A stretch of DNA of 64,000 nt from CAZWLY01 sp964634465 (lineage in GTDB: Bacteria > Desulfobacterota > Desulfarculia > G963662305), in assembly GCA_964634465.1 (NCBI GenBank), contig CAZWLY010000003.1, positions 124,001-188,000 on the forward strand. The letters run 5' to 3'. This document shows, one piece after another, positions 33,728-40,958 of this stretch. Position 1 is the first letter of the stretch. Every line of letters begins with the position of its first letter. A model generated the notes under the pieces. It was not told where the DNA came from, searched no databases, and saw nothing but the letters and a program-made list of their open reading frames with translations. The position numbers and the translations under genes were made by a program.

Positions 33728-34660
33728 GTGATCGAATTCGACGAAGACCTGATCCAAACCTTTGAAGACCAGCTCAACCCGACCGACCCGGAAGGGGGAG
33801 CCATCCCGGCCCAAATCCTGGGTTACGGCGAAATCTCCAGCGTGCTTCAGATCGATCGCTTCGAAGCCGTCGCCTTCAAGCGGATGCCGCCCTTTCCCGG
33901 CCCGGAGGACGTGGCCGCCTATCTCGACGCCCTGAGTGAATACCACCGCCTACTCAAAGAGGCCGGCCTCAAGGCGGCCGACTACCGTGCCGTGTCGCTG
34001 ACCAACAAGGACGGCGAGCACATCGTCTACGTCGCCCAGCAACGCCTGCCCGGCGACTCCATCGGCCACAAGAGACTGGCCCTCTCCACCGAGGCCGAGA
34101 TGGCGGTCATGGTCGAGGCGGTGACGGCCGAGCTGATCAAAGTCTGGCGACTGAACGCCGAGCGCGGCCCGAAGGAGTTGATCGGCCTCGACGGCCAGAT
34201 ATCCAACTGGGCCTTCACCGGCCCCGGCCAGCCGACCTACCTGGACACCACCACCCCCTTCATCCGGCGCGACGGGAAAGAGAGCCTCGACCCGGAGGTA
34301 TTTCTGAAGAGCGTCCCCTTCTTCCTGGTCGGGCTGGTCAGGTGGGCCTTTCTGGATGAGGTGCTGGACCGCTACTACGACCTCAGGCTGGTCTTGACCG
34401 ACCTGATCGCCAACTTTCGCAAGGAGGGTCGGCCCGATCTGATCGACCCGGCCCTGGAGCTCGTCAACCGGGCGCTTGACCAAGACGCGCCCGAGCTGAA
34501 GATCGCCCCGCTGAGCCGCAAGGAGGTAGACAAATACTACCGCGGCGACGCCTTCATCTGGCGGGTGTTTTTGACCTGCCGCCGCCTGGATCGCTTTATA
34601 AGGACCCGGCTTCTGGGCCAGAAGTACAACTTCATCCTGCCCGGCAAGATCGAGCGCTGA
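33728..34660 (+). CDS. DUF6206-like protein
   Basis: 310 aa from GTG, with GGGAGG 9 bases upstream and only 17 bases after the aminotransferase stop. IPAQILGYGEISSVLQID and AVAFKRMPPFPG recall the N-lobe of a kinase-like fold (glycine-rich strand, then Lys), and YLDTTTPFIRRDGKE could be the metal-binding part. I match it from memory to DUF6206. A small-molecule kinase is conceivable but unproven; the tight gene trio suggests a shared pathway. Confidence 0.6.
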   Translation: MIEFDEDLIQTFEDQLNPTDPEGGAIPAQILGYGEISSVLQIDRFEAVAFKRMPPFPGPEDVAAYLDALSEYHRLLKEAGLKAADYRAVSLTNKDGEHIVYVAQQRLPGDSIGHKRLALSTEAEMAVMVEAVTAELIKVWRLNAERGPKELIGLDGQISNWAFTGPGQPTYLDTTTPFIRRDGKESLDPEVFLKSVPFFLVGLVRWAFLDEVLDRYYDLRLVLTDLIANFRKEGRPDLIDPALELVNRALDQDAPELKIAPLSRKEVDKYYRGDAFIWRVFLTCRRLDRFIRTRLLGQKYNFILPGKIER

Positions 34661-34726
34661 GCCTCGAACCCGAGCCGGGCCGGGAGGGAAGCCCGCTCGA
34701 CCCGGATGACGATTTTCGCCTTCGGT

Positions 34727-35002
34727 TCAGTCGCAGTCGATATCCAGGGCGGTGCATATCTTGGCCAACCTCACGTCCACCGAGCCGAAACGATCGCGGC
34801 CTCGCCTCAGATCGTCCTGGATCGACTCCAGGGTCTTGGCCAGGTCGTTCTGGCAGCGGGTCTTGGAAGCGTCGCACTGGCTGGAAGTCACCAGATCGGG
34901 CGCCACGTTGACCCGAAACTGGAGATAGTCTCGAACGATCCAGGCCAAAGCGGTGGCCTGTAGGCCGAGGACGATGGTGCCGATCCACTCAAAAACGCTC
35001 AT
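34727..35002 (-). CDS. Small phage membrane protein, possibly lysis-associated
   Basis: 91 aa: one N-terminal transmembrane helix (WIGTIVLGLQATALAWIV) followed by a charged, probably helical tail with four cysteines. It ends the phage cluster, 12 bases after the amidase-like gene, a common place for holin or spanin genes. The topology fits a single-span spanin-like or accessory protein; no family was recognised. AGAGG precedes the ATG. Confidence 0.6.
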   Translation of the reverse strand: MSVFEWIGTIVLGLQATALAWIVRDYLQFRVNVAPDLVTSSQCDASKTRCQNDLAKTLESIQDDLRRGRDRFGSVDVRLAKICTALDIDCD

Positions 35003-35014
35003 CGATTTCGCCTC

Positions 35015-35581
35015 TTACCGGCCTTGGTAGGAATAAATCGGCCCGCCCGTAAACAGCGGGCTGGTCATAAGCAGCCAGGGGCTGACGAAGTTGGCCTTCA
35101 TCCATTTCCAGTTGAAGGCCGGAACTTCGATGTGCTTGAGGGCCAGGGCGGCGGCTTCGCTGCAGAACAGTCTTTCGGCCGCTTCGGCGTCGGCCTGGCC
35201 TTTGCTCCGGGCGAGGAAGCCCAAGAGCGCCCAAAAGTCGTAGGGCGTGCCGACCCAGCCCGCCAGGAGCTTCCACCAGGCGTCGTATTGCCCGCCGGTG
35301 ACCTCGACGGCCCAGATGTCGTAGGGCGTGCCCGGCGTGTGGACCTCGCGCCAGGGGCCGATCCTGAAGCCGTGGGGGTGCCAGGCCTCGGCGACCCGGA
35401 GGCGATCCGGGGTGAAGGCGTCGTCCTGTCGGTTGTCGGCGATGAAGACGTGGGTGTAGGGACAGCCGCGCTGCTGGAAGGCGATACCGGCCGACAGGAC
35501 GGCGGTCATCTTCTGGATCAAGCCAAAGGCCCGGCTCTTCTTGCTGATCCCGATCGAGGCGCCGATGAATATGTTGGGCAT
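35015..35581 (-). CDS. YiiX/YebB-like permuted papain-fold amidase, phage-encoded
   Basis: 188 aa from the ATG at 35579-35581, with GGGAGA upstream. A permuted NlpC/P60-like order is seen: His in CPYTHVFIAD (~residue 50), then the nucleophile Cys in LFCSEAAALAL (~residue 140). The fold family cleaves peptide or acyl bonds, and here it could be a lysis or tail-tip enzyme. There is no signal peptide. A perfect terminator lies between it and the upstream lipoprotein gene, so it may have its own promoter. Confidence 0.65.
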   Translation of the reverse strand: MPNIFIGASIGISKKSRAFGLIQKMTAVLSAGIAFQQRGCPYTHVFIADNRQDDAFTPDRLRVAEAWHPHGFRIGPWREVHTPGTPYDIWAVEVTGGQYDAWWKLLAGWVGTPYDFWALLGFLARSKGQADAEAAERLFCSEAAALALKHIEVPAFNWKWMKANFVSPWLLMTSPLFTGGPIYSYQGR

Positions 35582-35647
35582 GATTCGCTTCTCCCTGGTT
35601 GGGGGTTCTCGGGGACGCCCGGCCCTTTGCTCGGAGCGGGGCGACAC

Positions 35648-35677
35648 AAAAACCCCCGGTGGTCGATCCACCGGGGG
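35648..35677 (-). terminator. Rho-independent terminator after the phage lipoprotein gene
   Basis: On the minus strand CCCCCGGTGG, a 5-base loop and CCACCGGGGG (35653-35677) form a perfect 10-bp stem followed by TTTTT (35648-35652). It lies about 30 bases past the lipoprotein stop and should end the main tail transcript. Confidence 0.9.
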
Positions 35678-35708
35678 TCGAGTCAGGGCCGGGTGAGGGC
35701 TGGCTGAG

Positions 35709-36968
35709 TTATTTCACTTTCAAACCGTAAATGGCGGTGAGCCGCTCATAACCCTTCAGCACTTCGGGAACGTCTTTGGCCGTCTGGCGGGTGTCTCTGG
35801 CCCGGCCCATGGCGAAGGGGGTGATGAGGGTCAATCGCCTCCACGCCCTCTCGTCGAGCAATGCCCCGCCGTAGGGCATTCTGAAATAGGCTTTCAGCCG
35901 TTCTTCGTGCCAGGACCATTTGAGCGGGGCTTTGCCGGGATCGGTGGAGAAGCACTGGGGGGTGACGATCACCGGGACGTCGGGCCAGCCGCGATCCTTG
36001 AGCCAGCGCAGGGCGAAGTAGTTGACTCTCTTGACCGCCAGATCGGTCGAAACCCCGTACCCGGCGTGATTGGCGTGGGCATCCTCTTTGGGCCAGCCCC
36101 AGCGCTCAACCGTCTTCTCCCAGTCGCCGCCGCCCTCGCCCTTCACCCCCCACGGATACCAGTCGTAGTACATCTTGACGTGAGCCAGCCCGGCCGCGTT
36201 CAGCCGCCGCCGAAGCTGGTCGTAGACCCAATTGCGCTTGGCGATGTCACGACCGCTGAAGATCGGCGGCTCGTCGCCGATCATCATGAACTCGAAATAA
36301 AGGCCTTGGTCCCGCACGAAAAGTACGAACTTCATGATGGCCTCGATGGGGCGTGGGCCGCCGGGGGTGATCCACAGGGTTGGGGTCACCAGACGCACCT
36401 CGGGCCATCCCTCGGCCTTGATCCGCCTTATCTGGGCCATCGCCCCGGCTCGATTGTGATACCAATCCCTGAACTTGAGGCTGATGACGTTGCTGGTTCG
36501 CTTGATCTTGGACCAGAAGGCAGCCTGATTCCGGGGGCCGTCGGTGGGGTTCCACCAGGCCCAGCCCCGAAGCTTGGGCGGCTTTTGCCACCTGGTGGAG
36601 AAGACCACAAAGGGCGTCCAGGGCGAAGCCCGACCGTTCTCGATCGCCCGCACCCGCCAGGCCCAGGAACGACTCCATCCGGCCGGAATGGTCACCGTCG
36701 CCATCCGGCGTCTGGTTCTGGCCGAAGCGTACTTGTCGCCGCCGAGAGTGTGTAACTCCCACTCGTAGGTCGCGCCGTCGGTTTGGCCCGTCCAGGACAG
36801 GACGAGCGCTCCCTTGGTCGAAACGACCTGGCCGGCGACGGGTTTCAACGGGCGGGGAGAAAGGGGCAGCGGCCGAGGCCCGATCGCTTGCGAGTCGAGC
36901 TGGGGTTCGTCCCCCCCGCAACCGAAGAGCAACGTCAAAGACAATAAAACCAGAACCGACTTAAGCAC
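35709..36968 (-). CDS. Phage-encoded lipoprotein with FnIII-like and TIM-barrel-like regions
   Basis: 419 aa from GTG. The N-terminus is a lipoprotein signal: a hydrophobic stretch ending in lipobox LLFGC (Cys17). Residues ~45-125 look like a fibronectin-III-type beta-sandwich (YEWELHTLGG, AWRVRAIENGRASPW). Residues ~130-419 resemble a glycoside-hydrolase-like barrel, with strand-like stretches such as VISLKFRDWY, FEFMMIGDEPP and HVKMYYDWYPWG. It is transcribed with the tail genes and terminated just after. A surface-exposed conversion factor or envelope-degrading enzyme is possible. The catalytic residues are not certain. Confidence 0.6.
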   Translation of the reverse strand: MLKSVLVLLSLTLLFGCGGDEPQLDSQAIGPRPLPLSPRPLKPVAGQVVSTKGALVLSWTGQTDGATYEWELHTLGGDKYASARTRRRMATVTIPAGWSRSWAWRVRAIENGRASPWTPFVVFSTRWQKPPKLRGWAWWNPTDGPRNQAAFWSKIKRTSNVISLKFRDWYHNRAGAMAQIRRIKAEGWPEVRLVTPTLWITPGGPRPIEAIMKFVLFVRDQGLYFEFMMIGDEPPIFSGRDIAKRNWVYDQLRRRLNAAGLAHVKMYYDWYPWGVKGEGGGDWEKTVERWGWPKEDAHANHAGYGVSTDLAVKRVNYFALRWLKDRGWPDVPVIVTPQCFSTDPGKAPLKWSWHEERLKAYFRMPYGGALLDERAWRRLTLITPFAMGRARDTRQTAKDVPEVLKGYERLTAIYGLKVK

Positions 36969-36969
36969 G

Positions 36970-37206
36970 TCATCCTTTTGGGTAGAGTCTCAAGGCGAGC
37001 TTCTTATCGTTATAGAGCAATTCGCCTATTGCGACCACCATATGTTGCAAGGCCGTCTTGGCCGAAGCCAGATTCGATACCGAATTCACCTCACCGGCGA
37101 GACCGGCCAAACGGGCCTCCTGGCGCTGGAAGTAGGCTTGAACCTGGCTCCGGGTGAGGGCTCGGTTCACCGGCACGGGTTTGGGGCTGCCTCCGGGTAC
37201 GGGCAT
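36970..37206 (-). CDS. Small phage protein of unknown function
   Basis: 78 aa, predicted mostly helical after a Pro-rich start. ALTRSQVQAYFQRQEARL and ASAKTALQHMVVAIGELLYN look amphipathic. GAGGAGG lies 6 bases before the ATG and overlaps the end of the upstream gene. It is translationally linked to both neighbours. No family was recognised. Confidence 0.6.
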   Translation of the reverse strand: MPVPGGSPKPVPVNRALTRSQVQAYFQRQEARLAGLAGEVNSVSNLASAKTALQHMVVAIGELLYNDKKLALRLYPKG

Positions 37207-37207
37207 G

Positions 37208-37753
37208 TTACACCTCCTCGGGAGTCAGTTGATCCAGCGACGTCGCCCCGGCGGGCAGAATGCCGCGCAGGACGTCGGAAATCAAGACGGTGTGGCCGGC
37301 CGGCGGGTCGCCCTTGGTCTCCGGCGGCTCGGCCAGATGATTCCAGGTGTAGTAGGCCAGCAGAATCGCTCCCGTGGCATCCTCCACGACCACGTCCAGG
37401 GCGACGGCCGTGTCGGCCGCGGGCGCCTCAAAGGTGTGGGCGTCCTCGGCCGTGTTCTCGAAGTGACCCGAATCGGTCCACAGGTGGCCGGTCGAGAGCG
37501 TGGCCGTCAGACCGGCGGTGCTCACCTCGGCGGCCGGGTAGGTGGAGGTGAGGACGAGTGCGCCGTCGATCACCCAGTCGGGATTGCCCGGATCGATTCC
37601 CGAACCGGCCTGGATTTCCTCGAAGGTCGGCCGATCCAAAGACAGCATCGCTTGCCCATCCGGGGGGGCGGGAATCGAAACCGCCTCGTCGTAATCAAGG
37701 GAACCGGTCACCCTGCCGGTGCTTGCATCATAGAAAAACGCTCTTTTTTTCAT
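37208..37753 (-). CDS. Phage protein of unknown function (probable minor tail component)
   Basis: 181 aa, beta-rich by composition, starting MKKRAFFYDASTGRVTGSLD. It begins one base inside the stop of the upstream gene (TAATG), a coupling seen across this module. In siphophages this region, after the baseplate genes, holds tail-tip or fibre accessory proteins. No domain was recognised; composition is uniform with its neighbours. Confidence 0.6.
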   Translation of the reverse strand: MKKRAFFYDASTGRVTGSLDYDEAVSIPAPPDGQAMLSLDRPTFEEIQAGSGIDPGNPDWVIDGALVLTSTYPAAEVSTAGLTATLSTGHLWTDSGHFENTAEDAHTFEAPAADTAVALDVVVEDATGAILLAYYTWNHLAEPPETKGDPPAGHTVLISDVLRGILPAGATSLDQLTPEEV

Positions 37754-38205
37754 TACATGTACCCCACAATCGCAATGTTGGCGCTTGCCCCGGACGTTCC
37801 CTTGTATTGGATATATCGGTTGCCATCGACTTCACACCAGACCTGGCCCCGAACCCGGGAGTCGGAGTAACCCTTGACTCCCACCATAGCCCCAGCGTTG
37901 GTGTTGCCCTTCTTTTTGACCTGGAGGACGATATAGTCGGTCGCCGACTTCTGGATCTCCACGTCGAGCAGCGCCCACTTGGCCCCGGCCGGAACATAGG
38001 TCGATAGATCGACATCGGTCCAAACGGTGGCCGTGCCACCCGAGAGGGAAGAGGTAGCGTTGTCCACCGTCATCGGCTTGACGGCGTCGGAGTGGGTCCC
38101 GTCGGCGTTGTGTTCGACCAGGAAACCGCGGTTGAGGGTATCCGGCTTGGTCGGGTGATTGGCCCCGACCATCTCCTCGTCCCAATTGATGATCTGCTGG
38201 GTCAT
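37753..38205 (-). CDS. Phage protein of unknown function (beta-rich, possible receptor-binding accessory)
   Basis: 150 aa from the ATG at 38203-38205, preceded by TAGGAGA. The N-terminal NRGFLVEHNADGTHSDAVKP pattern (H-N-x-D-G-x-H) is common near the ends of phage tail fibre proteins, and the rest is a beta-rich domain (WALLDVEIQKSATDYIVLQV). It may trimerise as a short fibre or fibre-tip protein. The longer upstream frame is a shadow of the neighbouring gene. Confidence 0.6.
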   Translation of the reverse strand: MTQQIINWDEEMVGANHPTKPDTLNRGFLVEHNADGTHSDAVKPMTVDNATSSLSGGTATVWTDVDLSTYVPAGAKWALLDVEIQKSATDYIVLQVKKKGNTNAGAMVGVKGYSDSRVRGQVWCEVDGNRYIQYKGTSGASANIAIVGYM

Positions 38206-38213
38206 GCTTTCTC

Positions 38214-39443
38214 CTAGACGGCCAGTCGCCGGTCTCGGTCGGCTCCGGCCATGACCACCCCGGCGGCGGTGTGACCGCCGTCGGCCGGGTAAGTAATGGT
38301 TAGGTAGACGTCCAAGTCGAGAGCCTCGATGAAGACGCGGCCCCGATCGAGATCCGGCCGGACGGTGACCAGCCGGCAGAGCTGATTCCTTAGCGGCAGC
38401 AGATTCTCGTCGTAGAGAGCGTCCAGTGAAATGGAGATCACGTCGCCCGGCTCCAGGTAGAGGTGCTCGTAACCGGTGAGGTCGCCGGATATCATCAGCG
38501 GAGGCCGGCCATAGAAATCGACCACGGTCTCCTGAATGCTCCTGACCGTCGTCGCCGAGCGTATCCACGGCAGGCGGAAGGATCGCGAATACTGCCGGCC
38601 GTAGCGCGCCTCTTGATCCAAAGCGGCCGTCGTCGAGCCGTCGTCTTGGTCTTCATACTCCCGCTCGGCGTTGTTGTAGGAGTACTCGATCGGGGCCCGA
38701 GTGCAGATGCTGCCCTCGTCCAGACAAGCTCGAAGCGTTTGCTCGTCAAAGTGCTTGGCCGTCAACCTGGCCGCCACGTCCGACTCGCGCACCCGGCCCG
38801 GGCCGATGTGCGGCTTGAAAATGATGGCTCCCCCGCCCGAACGCCACCATGAGGCCAGCAGGCGCAGCAGTTCACTCAGGAACCTGTCCGGCCGAACGTC
38901 GCGATCGATGACCCCGGCCGCCGCCACCCCGCCGCCGAATTCGGCCAGATGATTGGCCGTCCTGGTCTTCCAGGTGGTGTCGATCTCGGAGCCATCGACA
39001 CCGACGAAGGTCTCCAAGAAATCGCAGGCGATATCGATCGGGTTGGTCAGCAACTTACCCGCGCCGTCGTCTTTCCCCTTGCTGCGGATGGTGATCGGTT
39101 CGCTGGCCTTGCGATCGGAAGTGAAGGTCAACGTGGCGATCTCGCCCTGGCCTTCCACGTTCTCCGATTCGGAGAAGGTGTATTGCGTGGGGCTGATGAC
39201 GGCCTTGTCCCGATCGAACACGGTCACCGAGTTGCCTTGGGCGAGGCTCAAAACCGGGTGGCTGGCCACGGCATACTTGAAGTTGACCGTGTCTATACAG
39301 GGGCAGGTCCACACGCCGCTGGTGGTATCACCGCCGGTGGTCAGGTCGCCGTAGACTATGGGCAACACGTCGCCGGTGCGCCTCGGGTTGGCGTACCTGC
39401 CCGAACGAGCCAACAAGTACGTCTCTTGAAGATCGGTGCTCAT
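38214..39443 (-). CDS. Probable phage baseplate/minor tail protein
   Basis: 409 aa starting MSTDLQETYLLARSGRYANP. Beta-rich sections such as YTFSESENVEGQGEIATLTF and VISISLDALYDENLLPLRNQ fit a baseplate hub or tail-tip protein. The ATG at 39441-39443 shares its A with the stop of the upstream gene. Its place after the tape measure and two other tail-tip genes is where siphophages encode distal tail and hub proteins; exact homology is not claimed. Confidence 0.6.
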   Translation of the reverse strand: MSTDLQETYLLARSGRYANPRRTGDVLPIVYGDLTTGGDTTSGVWTCPCIDTVNFKYAVASHPVLSLAQGNSVTVFDRDKAVISPTQYTFSESENVEGQGEIATLTFTSDRKASEPITIRSKGKDDGAGKLLTNPIDIACDFLETFVGVDGSEIDTTWKTRTANHLAEFGGGVAAAGVIDRDVRPDRFLSELLRLLASWWRSGGGAIIFKPHIGPGRVRESDVAARLTAKHFDEQTLRACLDEGSICTRAPIEYSYNNAEREYEDQDDGSTTAALDQEARYGRQYSRSFRLPWIRSATTVRSIQETVVDFYGRPPLMISGDLTGYEHLYLEPGDVISISLDALYDENLLPLRNQLCRLVTVRPDLDRGRVFIEALDLDVYLTITYPADGGHTAAGVVMAGADRDRRLAV

Positions 39444-39922
39444 CAAACCGCCCTCACTCGAAGAATGACCTTGTCCTGGGTCAGTTCTACTCGCCGAACC
39501 CGGCCGTGGAAACGACTCAAGGAATCGTCGGAAGTCAGTCCCGGATAGTTGAGCACCAACTCGACCTGGGATCCGACCAGCCCCTCCCCTCCCGGAGCGA
39601 TCAACTTGCCGAAGTGGAGGCGGGCGTCCTCATCCGGATTGTTGGCCAGGGTCACGGTCAGGTCGCCCGATCGTCCATCGGAGAGCAGGCCCATGGTTTC
39701 ACTGGACCTGGAGGACAGCGACTCGGTGATGACGCCGGTTTTGACCAGATCGGCTCTCTTGGACAGCAGGGGCGTGGAGTCGGTCGAACCGATCAAGGAC
39801 GGGGGAGGCGTCACCTTGCCGTACAGGCGTCGCCCGCCGGCCGTACTCAGGCATACGGCAGCCACCACCTCCGAGCCCTTCACCGAGGCCTTGGCTATAA
39901 AGTCAGAGGTTCGGCTATACAT
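39443..39922 (-). CDS. Phage tail-tip protein of unknown function
   Basis: 159 aa, beta-rich: LTVTLANNPDEDARLHFGKL, GSQVELVLNYPGL and FHGRVRRVELTQDKVILRVR. It overlaps the previous gene by eight bases and the next by one. Position suggests a small baseplate or distal-tail component. No family was identified. Confidence 0.6.
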   Translation of the reverse strand: MYSRTSDFIAKASVKGSEVVAAVCLSTAGGRRLYGKVTPPPSLIGSTDSTPLLSKRADLVKTGVITESLSSRSSETMGLLSDGRSGDLTVTLANNPDEDARLHFGKLIAPGGEGLVGSQVELVLNYPGLTSDDSLSRFHGRVRRVELTQDKVILRVRAV

Positions 39923-40958
39923 TGGACCTCCTGGCCTCGATCAGCTCGACGGGCATCTCGTAGTGGTCGTAGCCGACCTGGTTGAAGATGAAAGACCGCT
40001 TCGGAAACTCGACCAGCCAGGTGTTTGGCCCGGGGTCGCCGGTGTCGAAGCAGAAAAAGACGGGACGCAACCGACGCTCCGAAAGCGAGAACAGGTTCTG
40101 GAACATGTTTTTCAGTTCGCCCACCCCACTGCTCGTCGGGGCGATGAACCGAAAGGAAAACGTCTGCCTGAGGTGAAGGTTGGGATTGGAGGCGTCTACG
40201 CCGCGCTGCAAGTGACCGAGAGGGATCAGGGTCTGGGGACTCAACCCCGTCCCCAAGAAAAGCTCACCCAGCTCAATGTAGCCGTCCGGGTTGTCGGGGT
40301 CGTCGATCTCCAGCCGCCAGTAGCGGTAGGTCTGGTCGAGAAAGTAGACGATGGCCCCCTCGTTCCAGGTCAGCGCCTGGGACCAGTCCGGCGAGGCCCA
40401 GGAGCCGTCCTCGTTATCGGCCTTGAGGGTGATCGTCGCCCCGCTGGTCAGGTTGTGGTCCAACAGGACCGCCGCCTCGACCTGCTTGGCCGCGCCCAAA
40501 TCGGCCTCGAGCCAATTGGGATCGTCCAGAGAGGTGGATCGGTACACCCTGTCCCGATTCAGCAGCCAAAGCGACCCGGGGCCGTAATCGTTGGCGCAGG
40601 TGATTTTCCACTCGTCCCCGACGACAAAATCGTCGCCCGAACCGGAGGTCCATTTGATCTGAACGCCGTGCTCCAAGGTCAGCCACGACGAGGAGGTGGA
40701 CACGTTGGCCGCCTCCCACCCGGCGGAATCGGAGTGCTTCCAGCGGAAGGCGGCCTGGCCCACCTCGGCCCCGGCAGTGACGCTGTCTATCCCGATGGTA
40801 TAGACGCGGGTCCGAGGGCCGGTGTACTCGCCCTGGGTTTCGGCCACGGCTGAGCCGGTGCCGATCTTGATCGGATGGCCGACCGTGCCGGGCTTGGTGG
40901 AGGAGGCGGTCAACACCGCATTCTCGATGTGGTTGGTGGTGCCGAACCAGTAGCTCAT
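39915..40958 (-). CDS. Phage minor tail protein with discoidin-like (F5/8 type C) domain
   Basis: 347 aa. The middle part has NWLEADLGAAKQVEAAVLLD and YRYWRLEIDDPDNPDGYIEL, the pattern of F5/8 type C jelly rolls that often bind carbohydrate. The C-terminal third (TFSFRFIAPTSSGVGELKNM, YDHYEMPVELIE) looks like a structural tail domain. The start overlaps the tape-measure stop as ATGA. Directly after the tape measure is the usual position of the distal tail protein, so a host-recognition baseplate role is likely. Confidence 0.65.
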   Translation of the reverse strand: MSYWFGTTNHIENAVLTASSTKPGTVGHPIKIGTGSAVAETQGEYTGPRTRVYTIGIDSVTAGAEVGQAAFRWKHSDSAGWEAANVSTSSSWLTLEHGVQIKWTSGSGDDFVVGDEWKITCANDYGPGSLWLLNRDRVYRSTSLDDPNWLEADLGAAKQVEAAVLLDHNLTSGATITLKADNEDGSWASPDWSQALTWNEGAIVYFLDQTYRYWRLEIDDPDNPDGYIELGELFLGTGLSPQTLIPLGHLQRGVDASNPNLHLRQTFSFRFIAPTSSGVGELKNMFQNLFSLSERRLRPVFFCFDTGDPGPNTWLVEFPKRSFIFNQVGYDHYEMPVELIEARRSNV

